DNA from: a virus
IMG/VR virus record: IMGVR_UViG_3300044816_000091
Coordinates: 1-38,236 of that record
Reading direction: 5' to 3' (one strand)
Length of the DNA stretch: 38,236 nucleotides
Position numbers and translations under genes: made by a program. Under the pieces are notes generated by a model. It did no database searches, had not been told where the DNA came from, and saw only the letters and a program-made list of their open reading frames with translations. Of this stretch, positions 20,480 to 27,652 are shown in pieces. Each line of letters starts with the position of its first letter. Positions within the stretch are counted from its first letter, which is position 1.

Positions 20480-20665
20480 TTATTTAATCTCCCAGATGTG
20501 AAACTCTTTTAGGGTTTCTTTTTCCAAAATGGTTAAGCCTAGGTGAGCGCCATACTGCAAGCTGTATTTCTCTTGCGCATTGCGAATAGCTTTTTTAGAT
20601 TTGTATGTGCCAACCTTAAAGCTTGTGCCCGTCACGCTTGAGACGAAATGAACGATATAAGCCAT
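20480..20665 (-). CDS. Small hypothetical protein, 61 aa
   Basis: The product MAYIVHFVSSVTGTSFKVGT, then KSKKAIRNAQEKYSLQYG, is an alpha/beta pattern with a basic middle. It starts two bases after the previous stop and ends one base before the next start region. No family is recognised. Confidence 0.6.
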   Translation of the reverse strand: MAYIVHFVSSVTGTSFKVGTYKSKKAIRNAQEKYSLQYGAHLGLTILEKETLKEFHIWEIK

Positions 20666-20667
20666 GG

Positions 20668-20814
20668 TTATTTGACCTCTTGGCAGGTCACGCTTGTGAC
20701 GGTCTTACCGTTGGCAATAGCGAAGGTAATCCATTGAATGAGGGTTTCGCGGGTGTGGCATTCAAACATCACTCCGTCAACGGCTAAGAAGTAGATCATC
20801 GTTTTGTTTTCCAT
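20668..20814 (-). CDS. First gene of the amidoligase operon, 48 aa
   Basis: The product MENKTMIYFLAVDGVMFECH, then TRETLIQWITFAIANGKTVT, is compact with two Cys. No ribosome site precedes 20814, and the promoter-like -10 ends five bases upstream, so the message may be leaderless; Met6 at 20799 is an alternative start. Function unknown. Confidence 0.5.
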   Translation of the reverse strand: MENKTMIYFLAVDGVMFECHTRETLIQWITFAIANGKTVTSVTCQEVK

Positions 20815-20819
20815 ACTTA

Positions 20820-20848
20820 TGTATACACTGCATTGCATTGCATTGCAA
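20820..20848 (-). promoter_or_regulatory. Operon promoter with 23-bp element, copy 1
   Basis: On the - strand TTGCAA (20848-20843) and TATACA (20825-20820) are 17 bases apart. The spacer is made of ATGCA pentamers. The 23 bp at 20826-20848 recur at 17742-17764 (20/23). The expected start lies at the first codon of the 48-aa gene. A shared regulator of both sites is inferred. Confidence 0.6.
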
Positions 20849-20872
20849 TGGTTATTATTTATAGGCCTATGA

Positions 20873-20901
20873 TTGACAGGCTAGGTAATAAGAGGTATTG
20901 A
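20873..20901 (+). promoter_or_regulatory. Rightward promoter, divergent from the amidoligase operon
   Basis: A perfect -35 TTGACA (20873-20878) and TATTGA (20896-20901) are 17 bases apart. It lies 25 bases from the leftward promoter, so the two could be co-regulated. Confidence 0.5.
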
Positions 20902-21184
20902 ACGGTGACGGACTATTTAGAGTCCTAGCGCATGGGCCATAAAAGCTAACCTTTGAGCCTGTCGCGCCAACACCCGGCAAGGTGAGAGAATGCCCCGGTT
21001 AACCCCACTAAATCATTCTGAAATGAACTCCATTCCATTCGCATCTCTTTACGTTCAATTTGTCCAAGCCATTAATTTAAATTTGATTTATTGGTTTAGA
21101 TAGATCAATTCGGCTTCGGGTTCATTTGGGTTAAAAGGCAATCAGGAAGGGATTTAATAATGGGAAGGGGGGAATTTAAAGCGT
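20902..21184 (+). other. Long structured leader, no gene seen
   Basis: About 280 bases precede the KTSC gene. Hairpins include GGACT/AGTCC (20910-20914, 20921-20925) and CACC/GGTG (20971-20974, 20981-20984). GACAGGCT at 20875-20882 is matched by AGCCTGTC at 20956-20963. The part from 21060 is AT-rich. A 26-codon frame at 21023 is the only open stretch and is not supported. It may be a regulatory leader. Confidence 0.4.
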
Positions 21185-21454
21185 ATGCTTCTTACGTCAA
21201 TCTCTAGCACAAACCTCAATGCAGTAGGCTACGATCCGCAGACCGCAGAATTACAGGTTCAATTTCGTAATGGTGATGTCTATTCATACCGTAATGTACC
21301 CCAAGATACCTATGACAGAATGATTAGTGGCGATGCTGGGCGTGTATTTGCGTCGGAGATTAAACCACAACGTTACGCTATGCCGTTCACTAAGTTAGGC
21401 ACGATGCAGCTAATTGTTACCTCATCAACACCTCAAGATATCCAAAATCTTTGA
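21185..21454 (+). CDS. KTSC domain protein, 89 aa
   Basis: SSTNLNAVGYDPQTAELQVQ, FRNGDVYSYRNVP, YDRMISGDAGRVFASEIK match the KTSC domain (PF13619), a small fold found alone in phages and fused to some lysyl-tRNA synthetases. RNA or nucleotide binding has been suggested for the family; the role here is unknown. The ribosome site (AAGGGGGG) lies farther than usual from the ATG. Confidence 0.8.
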   Translation: MLLTSISSTNLNAVGYDPQTAELQVQFRNGDVYSYRNVPQDTYDRMISGDAGRVFASEIKPQRYAMPFTKLGTMQLIVTSSTPQDIQNL

Positions 21455-21471
21455 TAGTCAATACTGTACAT

Positions 21472-21516
21472 CTGTTAGCGTAACAGGTTGACAGAACAAT
21501 CATTAACAGTTATGTA
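21472..21516 (+). promoter_or_regulatory. Late-region promoter with palindromic operator
   Basis: CTGTTA-GCG-TAACAG (21472-21486) is a perfect 15-bp inverted repeat. It is followed by TTGACA (21488-21493), 17 bases and TATGTA (21511-21516). A third TAACAG half-site lies at 21504-21509 between the boxes. The next genes are the start of the late operon. No gene is seen in 21455-21601. Confidence 0.5.
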
Positions 21517-21601
21517 GTGTCATGTTGCCTCGGTTAACGTTGCTTAACATCAGGCAGGTAGGTGGGGGGAGACGGTTCACATACCCCCATGCCATGCGCA
21601 T

Positions 21602-21817
21602 ATGTATTACCCCCGCGCAGGATTTTCCATCAAAATGACTTCTGAAATGAACTCAAGTGATTTCAGGAAAGCGGTAGCGAGAATCAAATCATTGCCGCCC
21701 ATGGAAGACCTTCGGTTGGAAATCAAGAATATCCCTTTGTTCGAACAGTTGAAGGCCGCCGGGAAGATGCGCGAGATCGAGCCGGGTGTTTGGGATTATG
21801 TTCCGGAGGGTGTTTGA
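21602..21817 (+). CDS. Small hypothetical protein, 71 aa
   Basis: The frame is open from 21602, but no ribosome site is clear and Met12 (21635) or Met16 (21647) could be used. The product SSDFRKAVARIKSLPPMEDL, then LFEQLKAAGKMREIEPGVWD, is helical. It ends with GGAGGGTGTTTGA, which holds the site and TTG start of the next gene. Confidence 0.55.
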   Translation: MYYPRAGFSIKMTSEMNSSDFRKAVARIKSLPPMEDLRLEIKNIPLFEQLKAAGKMREIEPGVWDYVPEGV

Positions 21818-21987
21818 AGAAATATAAAAAGCGGTGGAGCATGGATGCGTACTCGCGTGGGGTTGGACAGGCACACAAGATTCAAGGCCGGCTGGATAAA
21901 CAATTTGGGAAGTGCAAAGAATTGCTGGGGCGCTGGATCAGTGTGGACCAGGATAAGCTCAGAATGAAACGGGAGGCCTTGCGATGA
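21814..21987 (+). CDS. Small basic protein (TTG start), 57 aa
   Basis: TTG at 21814 overlaps the preceding TGA and follows GGAGGGTG, so it is preferred over ATG 21841. The product is rich in Lys/Arg (KKYKKRWSMDAYSRGVGQAH) and helical. It ends in an ATGA overlap with a membrane protein. Function unknown. Confidence 0.5.
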   Translation: MKKYKKRWSMDAYSRGVGQAHKIQGRLDKQFGKCKELLGRWISVDQDKLRMKREALR

Positions 21988-22118
21988 CTCTTTCGCCTTG
22001 GATTATTTCGCGGTGCATTGGCGTGGCGTTGGCCGCGTTTTTGTGGATTCATTATTTGGGAATGCCTTACGGCTTAATTGCGGCGGTCGCAACAGCCTTG
22101 TTATTTCTACCTGCGTAA
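21984..22118 (+). CDS. Two-span membrane microprotein, 44 aa
   Basis: MTLSPWIISRCIGVALAAFL and then LGMPYGLIAAVATALLFLPA give two hydrophobic segments. GGGAGG precedes the start, which overlaps the previous stop. It could be a small holin, an anti-superinfection protein or an unrelated membrane factor. Confidence 0.55.
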   Translation: MTLSPWIISRCIGVALAAFLWIHYLGMPYGLIAAVATALLFLPA

Positions 22119-22130
22119 TTATGAGCGTGC

Positions 22131-22349
22131 ATGATCGCAATGACACCGAGGAAGGAATTAATCTGGGACTGGCTCCCAGTGTTGACGCCGGAGGATCGTC
22201 CGGCGGTCCAGCGCCTTTTGAACTGGAAATTGGTCCAGACGAAACGGATATACCGCCTGAACGGAATCGCCCGGTGGGTCGAATATCCGGCAGAGTCGGA
22301 TGGCCCCCCTATCCTGGGGTACGAGGCCGACGCCGAGGAGATCCGGTAG
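22131..22349 (+). CDS. Small Trp-rich protein, 72 aa
   Basis: The frame with KELIWDWLPVLTPEDRPAVQ, then YRLNGIARWVEYPAESDG has high third-position GC like the genes around it. An overlapping frame (22121-22360) reads Gly/Pro/Arg-rich and is rejected. Start 22131 or 22140; no strong ribosome site. No family is recognised. Confidence 0.6.
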   Translation: MIAMTPRKELIWDWLPVLTPEDRPAVQRLLNWKLVQTKRIYRLNGIARWVEYPAESDGPPILGYEADAEEIR

Positions 22350-22369
22350 ACGGATACTAAGGAGAATTT

Positions 22370-23062
22370 ATGCCCGACATTACGACTACGATTGAATCCA
22401 GCGAAGCGACCGTAAAAGCGGTACGCGAAACCGTCCCGGTAGGAATCGGCGGCGAAGCGATCCAGCGAATCCCTTATTCGCCGGCGTTAGAAAAGTTGAT
22501 TGAGTCCGGCACGACTTCCCGCGTGATCGCCTCAACCACCCGCTGCATTCGTATTGTCGAAGTGCCGATCAAGGGCGGTGGGACCGCCAAGTTCCATTGT
22601 TCAAGAGCGTGCGTCGGAGTGAACGGCCAGCAGCTTTGCCCGGATCATGACCGTGCCGCGTTTGCCCCCGCCCAAAATGCGACGGGTCCAAAACCTGCCG
22701 TGACCAATTCCGCCTCCATCCATTTGACCGAGGCCGAATTGCGCGACATGGGCATTAAAGATCCTGCGATCGAGGGGGGAAATGTCGTGACAAAAGCCCC
22801 CCCGACGCCTAAACCTAAGCCATTGGCAAAGCCATTACCTAAGCCATCCCCGAAACCAAAACGAGCACCTGTGGGTAACGTGGTGGATAAGATCGGAATT
22901 GAGCTGGGCTTAGACGACCTGGGCACCCACGATTTTTCTGGGCTTATGAGCCGCCTTTTGATAAGTGCCTTGGACCAACTGCCTGCGACCAATATTGCTC
23001 GCATGAAACAGATCGTAGCCCTACAGGAACGCATCCAGGAATGGGGAGCCCATCATGATTGA
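22370..23062 (+). CDS. Hypothetical protein with Cys/His motif and Lys-Pro repeats, 230 aa
   Basis: TAAGGAGAATTT precedes the ATG. Residues 58-92 hold Cys59, FHCSRAC and LCPDHD, a possible zinc site. Residues about 144-168 are a Lys-Pro repeat (PKPKPLAKPLPKPSPKPK) acting as a linker to a helical end. It lies just before the terminase genes, so packaging or DNA binding is possible. It overlaps the next gene by eight bases. Confidence 0.65.
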   Translation: MPDITTTIESSEATVKAVRETVPVGIGGEAIQRIPYSPALEKLIESGTTSRVIASTTRCIRIVEVPIKGGGTAKFHCSRACVGVNGQQLCPDHDRAAFAPAQNATGPKPAVTNSASIHLTEAELRDMGIKDPAIEGGNVVTKAPPTPKPKPLAKPLPKPSPKPKRAPVGNVVDKIGIELGLDDLGTHDFSGLMSRLLISALDQLPATNIARMKQIVALQERIQEWGAHHD

Positions 23063-23510
23063 AACCCAGAAGGCCGGCTTCACCGATCTCTACAACGCCT
23101 TCTACAATTTCTTCCTCGAATCCATCCGCCAAGACTCAAGCATCTGCAACAAGATCCGCCTGCAAACCCTGACCCAATATTTCGATGAGCTGCCGCTTTA
23201 TAAAGTCATCAACCCAATCATCACTCGAATTAATTCCAACGTGGAAGACCGCCGCGCCATTTCCCGCGCCGCCCTTTGGGACGCGCTCTTTGCGCACCAC
23301 AACGGCCAGATGTTCAAGTTCTATGAGACGCACGAATTGAAAGCGCCGGAGCCCGTCGGGACTATCAATGACAGTGCCTTTGTGACGATTATCGAGGGAA
23401 GTGACAAATTTCCGATCAGCGAAACGGCCACCTTCTCGTCTGCCCCAGAGCCAGTCTTTACGGAAATCCACGCGAAGCGCGGGCGTGGGCGTCCAGCAGG
23501 AAAGAAATAA
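23055..23510 (+). CDS. Hypothetical protein upstream of terminase, 151 aa
   Basis: The N-terminal half is helical (TDLYNAFYNFFLESIRQDSS). The C-terminus KRGRGRPAGKK is AT-hook-like and would bind DNA. It is followed by the terminase genes without a gap. It may assist packaging or be a regulator; not assigned. Confidence 0.65.
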   Translation: MIETQKAGFTDLYNAFYNFFLESIRQDSSICNKIRLQTLTQYFDELPLYKVINPIITRINSNVEDRRAISRAALWDALFAHHNGQMFKFYETHELKAPEPVGTINDSAFVTIIEGSDKFPISETATFSSAPEPVFTEIHAKRGRGRPAGKK

Positions 23511-23804
23511 GTGGCGAATAAAAGCACGAGCCAGGATTTCCAGCCCGGCAATTCGCACAGCTCGGGGCGCAAGAAGGGCTCGAAGAATAAGCCTGTCACC
23601 GTTTGGATGCTTGAGTCTTTAGCCAAAAAGGGCTACGACTTCGAAAAAGAATTGGTCGCTGGTTTGAAGAACCGCGATTTTGAAATGCTCGATCGCTTGA
23701 TCAAGCTGGCGCCGCACATCGCCAACCGTCCGAAGGAAACGGTTGGCATGGAAGGCATTGAAGGCCTCGTGATCAAGGAATTTAAAGAAGACGACACGAA
23801 GTAG
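23511..23804 (+). CDS. terS: Probable terminase small subunit (GTG start), 97 aa
   Basis: The start is GTG at 23511, directly after the previous TAA. The N-terminus QPGNSHSSGRKKGSKNKPVT resembles the basic, Gly-rich head of DUF5681-like small terminase proteins. The rest is helical and then acidic. Its place before the large terminase supports a DNA-recognition role in packaging. It is short for a small terminase, so confidence is moderate. Confidence 0.6.
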   Translation: MANKSTSQDFQPGNSHSSGRKKGSKNKPVTVWMLESLAKKGYDFEKELVAGLKNRDFEMLDRLIKLAPHIANRPKETVGMEGIEGLVIKEFKEDDTK

Positions 23805-23831
23805 CACTGGGGAAGGAAACGGACGTGCCCT

Positions 23832-25214
23832 TTGGCAGAAGTCGTTTTCCAGCCGCATAAGTATCAAGCGGCAGTTTTAAAAGATCAGCACGACATTATT
23901 CTTGCCATCGCCGGCAAACGCGGTGGGAAGTCTTCCGTTGCTGCCGTAAAATTCATCACCCTCATTTCCGACAACATCCAAAAGGGCAACGAAGGCGACT
24001 ATCTCATTTTAGGCCCGACGTATGGCCTTTTGCGCAACGGCACGATTCCCACGCTCATGAAGTATTGGCCGCGCAAGCTGGGCGTGTACCGGCGCTCCGA
24101 ATCCCGCATCGAGTTGCCGAATAACCATTACGTGTTTATCCTGTCTGCCGATGAGCCCGACCGTATCGAGGCCTTCGGTATTTTGGGCGCCTGGCTCGAT
24201 GAAGCCGGCCAATTCAAGCAAGAAGCCTGGGACAAGGTGCAGCAGCGGTTCACGATCAAGCCCGGTTTTGGCTCGGGCAAGACCATTATTTCGACAACGC
24301 CCTATGGCCTGCCAACCTCCTGGCTGAATAAAGATTTGATCGAGCGCCGCGCCGAGATGCCCTGGCTCTCCTACCACAACTGGTCGACGCTTGAAAATCC
24401 CTTCATCGACCACACCAACATTTTAAGGTCCAAAGTCACGATGAACGCGCAGGTTTATTTGCGCGACGTGGGCGGCGTCTACACCTCGATCGACGGATTA
24501 ATTTATCCGGACTTTAGCCGCGAGTCCGATGTGGTCAAACCGTTCACGATTCCCACGCATTGGCCGGTCTTCTCCGGCATCGACTACGGCTTCACCGATC
24601 CGACCGTGATCCACATGTGGGCCAAAGATCCGGAGACGGCGACTTTTTATCTGATCGACGAATTTTACGAATCCAAAAAATCGCTGCGCGATTATCAAGA
24701 CTTCCTGATCACCTACATGGGCCGCGTGAAGCAGCTCTTATTCGATCCGTCCGCCGTGGGCATCATGTCGGAATTGCAGCGCCTCACCAAAATGAACTTG
24801 GTCGCCGCCGATAACGATGTCGACCAAGGCATTGCCCGCGTCACGCGCCTGATTAAGTCCGGGCGCCTCAAAATCTTTAACAAATGCGAAAAGACCATTC
24901 TCGATATGGAGTCCTACGTTTACGCCGAAGGCAAAAACAAACCGGCGCACAATTGCTCGCACGGTCCCGACGCGATGCGCTACGCCTTCTCCAAAGATTT
25001 GATGGGCATTTATCCGGAACTCAAACGCAACGCACGCGGCGAAGTGGAAAACCCGCTCGTTGATAAAGATGGCGTGTTCCACCCGCCAGTATTATCGCGC
25101 TCGCAGATTTTCGATTTGAAAGTGAAGCAGTTCATGGGCGCCAAAGAAAAAGAACCGACCGATGCGTTTGAATACGCGCCGAAATTTGATCCGTATGCAA
25201 CGGTGGGGGATTAA
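23832..25214 (+). CDS. terL: Terminase large subunit, 460 aa
   Basis: ATPase motifs: AGKRGGKS (27-34, Walker A), AWLDEAG (120-126, Walker B) and TTPYG (155-159, coupling). Nuclease acidic residues: GIDYGFTD (Asp251, Asp256), FDPSAVG (Asp305) and PDAMRYAF (Asp380). It cuts and pumps DNA into the prohead through the portal. The start is TTG at 23832; GGAAGGAAAC lies somewhat far upstream. Its stop overlaps the portal ATG by one base. Confidence 0.93.
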   Translation: MAEVVFQPHKYQAAVLKDQHDIILAIAGKRGGKSSVAAVKFITLISDNIQKGNEGDYLILGPTYGLLRNGTIPTLMKYWPRKLGVYRRSESRIELPNNHYVFILSADEPDRIEAFGILGAWLDEAGQFKQEAWDKVQQRFTIKPGFGSGKTIISTTPYGLPTSWLNKDLIERRAEMPWLSYHNWSTLENPFIDHTNILRSKVTMNAQVYLRDVGGVYTSIDGLIYPDFSRESDVVKPFTIPTHWPVFSGIDYGFTDPTVIHMWAKDPETATFYLIDEFYESKKSLRDYQDFLITYMGRVKQLLFDPSAVGIMSELQRLTKMNLVAADNDVDQGIARVTRLIKSGRLKIFNKCEKTILDMESYVYAEGKNKPAHNCSHGPDAMRYAFSKDLMGIYPELKRNARGEVENPLVDKDGVFHPPVLSRSQIFDLKVKQFMGAKEKEPTDAFEYAPKFDPYATVGD

Positions 25215-27268
25215 TGGCTGAACCCGGCGTCAAAGATTTCGTCCAGGACATTCTCAACGAGGAAGGTGCGCAAGACACCGCCGAGATGGGAATGCCGATT
25301 CAGATTTCAGGTGGCGAAGACACGGCCCCGAATCAGTCGGAAGCCGATTATTCCCTTGGGGTTCAAAAAGAAATCCTCGAAAAATTGATGGGCGATTTCA
25401 AACAGCGCGAAGATTGGCGCCGGCCTTACGAGTCCCTGTGGTGGCATTTGTATTTGGTCTTTATGTCGGGGCAAGTCGCCAGCAAAATGCCGTCGCGTTC
25501 CAAAGTCTTCATCCCGATTTGCTACCAGATCATTGAAGCCGCAACGCCGAAACTCATTTCCTTTTTATCCGACAACGATTCCCAATTTGACGTAAAGCCG
25601 ACCGACATTAAAGAGGCGCAGATTGCCGACAACATCAAACGGCTTTTGCAAAAGCAATTATCGCAAGCGCGTTTCGGGACCAAATACGAATCGTTCGTGA
25701 AGCAGCTCTTGATGTACGGCACGAGTTACTTTTTTGTCGATTGGAAAGTGCGCTGGGCGTGGGTGTGGGAGCGCGTGCCATCGAAAACAATTGAGCTTGA
25801 TCCTAACACCGGCGTCAACATGACGACCACAAAATACGTGGACCAGAAAACCTACAAAATCGTTGAGCGCCGACCGGAACTCAATTTCATGGACGTGATG
25901 GACGTGTTCCCGGCGCAGGATTACCCGACGGTCGAAGATCAGCCCGGCATTTTTATTCGTCGCGTCATGAATAAAGACGAATTCCAGCGCCGGGCGACGG
26001 GCGACCATCCCTATTTTGATAACGCCACGCTCGTGGAAGATTCCGGGACCTCGAACAAATTCCAAGAGTCCCGCCAGCAGCGCAAAAGCGCACGCGGAGA
26101 ATCCAGCACCTTATCGTCCACCCAAGTCGAGCTGATCGAATATTGGGGACCCTACGATTTAGACGGGTCGGGCAACCCGTGCGAATGTCAGATCGTTATT
26201 GCCAATCGCTCGGTCATTGTCCGGGCTGTCCCAAATCCCTACTACCACCAGCAGCGCCCGCTCGTGAAGGTCTGCTTCTCCTCCGTCCCCGGCGAGTGGT
26301 ACGGCATTGGCTTGCTTGAACCCGTTTTCTATCTCCAAAATGAACTGAACACCGTGCGCCGGCAGCGCCTCGACAACATCAATCTCTGCATCAACCGCAT
26401 GTGGAAGGTTTTATCGACCGCCGATGTGGATCTGGACAAATTGGTGAGCGCCCCCGGTGGAATTGTGCTGACGGACAACATGGACGCGATCCAAGCGATG
26501 CCGCCCAACGATGTGACGCAATCCGCATTTTCAGACGCGGAAAAAATCGTGCAAGACATGTTCAACGCAACGATCCCCGCGAGTCTGACTGGCTCCATCG
26601 ACGATTTAAAGGGCACCGGGTCCGGTGGATTGGGCGCAGCGCGAGTCGCCGTCTCGCAGGCCTTGGAGAAATTTGCGACTGCCGCGAAAAATGTCGAAGA
26701 AGAAGGCGTTAAGCGCGTTCTCGAATTGTTCTACCAGCTCGACCTCCAATTTTTAAACAACGCGGAAATCCTGAAAGCGTTTTACGGCGACATTTTCCCG
26801 ACCGCACCGGATGGCACCAATTTAGTCACGCCCGAAATGATCCGCGCCCAAGTGAACTTCACCATGACGGTCCTTTCCGAGATGGTGAACAAGGACGCGA
26901 AAATTTCGCAAATGATCGCCTATTTCCAAACGTTCCAAGCGGTCTTGACGCCGCAATCGCAAGAGATTATCGCCAAGCAAGTGTGGGAGCTGGAAGGCTT
27001 TGACGCCGATCAGATCCATGTCACGCCGCCGGCGCCTGCGCCGCAGCCGGGGATGCCTGCTCTGCCGGGAGGGGCGCCGCCGGCTTTGGCCGGGTTGCCA
27101 CCGGGATCGGGTCCTAAAGGCGGCTTGCCGGTCGGCGTGCCGTCCAACACCGTGCCCATGACACCCAGCCAGTCCATGCAGGCGGGCAACGCCATTTTGA
27201 AGCAATCCGGGCAAACCAATATCAATTTGCCGGGCGTTTCCAACCCCAAAATCGGAGGGCCTAATTAA
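25214..27268 (+). CDS. Portal protein, 684 aa
   Basis: Size, position between terminase and scaffold, and the alternating helical/beta body (KVFIPICYQIIEAATPKLIS; LMYGTSYFFVDWKVRWAWVW) fit the large portals of podoviruses. A middle LIEYWGPYDL and a long helical part (about 370-560) follow. The C-terminal ~75 residues are Pro/Gly/Ala-rich and unstructured. The portal forms the dodecameric DNA channel and the terminase docking site. Start overlaps the TerL stop (TAATG). Confidence 0.85.
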   Translation: MAEPGVKDFVQDILNEEGAQDTAEMGMPIQISGGEDTAPNQSEADYSLGVQKEILEKLMGDFKQREDWRRPYESLWWHLYLVFMSGQVASKMPSRSKVFIPICYQIIEAATPKLISFLSDNDSQFDVKPTDIKEAQIADNIKRLLQKQLSQARFGTKYESFVKQLLMYGTSYFFVDWKVRWAWVWERVPSKTIELDPNTGVNMTTTKYVDQKTYKIVERRPELNFMDVMDVFPAQDYPTVEDQPGIFIRRVMNKDEFQRRATGDHPYFDNATLVEDSGTSNKFQESRQQRKSARGESSTLSSTQVELIEYWGPYDLDGSGNPCECQIVIANRSVIVRAVPNPYYHQQRPLVKVCFSSVPGEWYGIGLLEPVFYLQNELNTVRRQRLDNINLCINRMWKVLSTADVDLDKLVSAPGGIVLTDNMDAIQAMPPNDVTQSAFSDAEKIVQDMFNATIPASLTGSIDDLKGTGSGGLGAARVAVSQALEKFATAAKNVEEEGVKRVLELFYQLDLQFLNNAEILKAFYGDIFPTAPDGTNLVTPEMIRAQVNFTMTVLSEMVNKDAKISQMIAYFQTFQAVLTPQSQEIIAKQVWELEGFDADQIHVTPPAPAPQPGMPALPGGAPPALAGLPPGSGPKGGLPVGVPSNTVPMTPSQSMQAGNAILKQSGQTNINLPGVSNPKIGGPN

Positions 27269-27627
27269 TGAACGAATCAGACTTTCTAACCGAGGAAGAA
27301 AAGCAGGACCAAATCAAGTTGGGGCTTTTAAGCGCCCAAGTTGAGCGCGGGCTTCTTTTTGAAGACTGGTTGCGCTCGGCGCCGGGCTTAATGTTTTCCC
27401 AAATGCTCGAAGCTCAAATTTCAGATGCCAAAAACGCCTGGCTCGCGGCGGCAGACCGCGACAAGGCGGAGATGGTGCGCATCCAGTCGCAGGTCTATTT
27501 GAAAATCAAGCAATGGATCGCGTCGCAAATTCAGGCCGGGAAAGTGGCCAAGGTTGGATTGCAGCAATTTAGTGAAGAAGGCACTGTGCTGTCGAACATG
27601 ATTCGAAAGCCGGAACGCCCCGAATAA
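27268..27627 (+). CDS. Small helical protein between portal and scaffold, 119 aa
   Basis: TAATG overlap with the portal. The product is charged helix (FLTEEEKQDQIKLGLLSAQV; AWLAAADRDKAEMVRIQSQV). It may be an assembly or connector accessory; no family is recognised. Confidence 0.65.
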   Translation: MNESDFLTEEEKQDQIKLGLLSAQVERGLLFEDWLRSAPGLMFSQMLEAQISDAKNAWLAAADRDKAEMVRIQSQVYLKIKQWIASQIQAGKVAKVGLQQFSEEGTVLSNMIRKPERPE

Positions 27628-27652
27628 ATCGGACAAGCAAAGGAGCCACACC

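Noticed and set aside
21023-21103. 26-codon frame MNSIPFASLYVQ in the KTSC leader
   Set aside because: No ribosome site and no overlap coupling; it is probably chance in an AT-rich leader.
21016-21654. Exact 15-base repeat TTCTGAAATGAACTC at 21016 and 21640
   Set aside because: One such chance repeat is expected in a 38-kb sequence; the surrounding bases do not match.
22121-22360. Overlapping frame of 79 residues
   Set aside because: Gly/Pro/Arg-rich composition typical of an out-of-frame reading; the 22131 frame has Trp-rich, GC3-biased codons.
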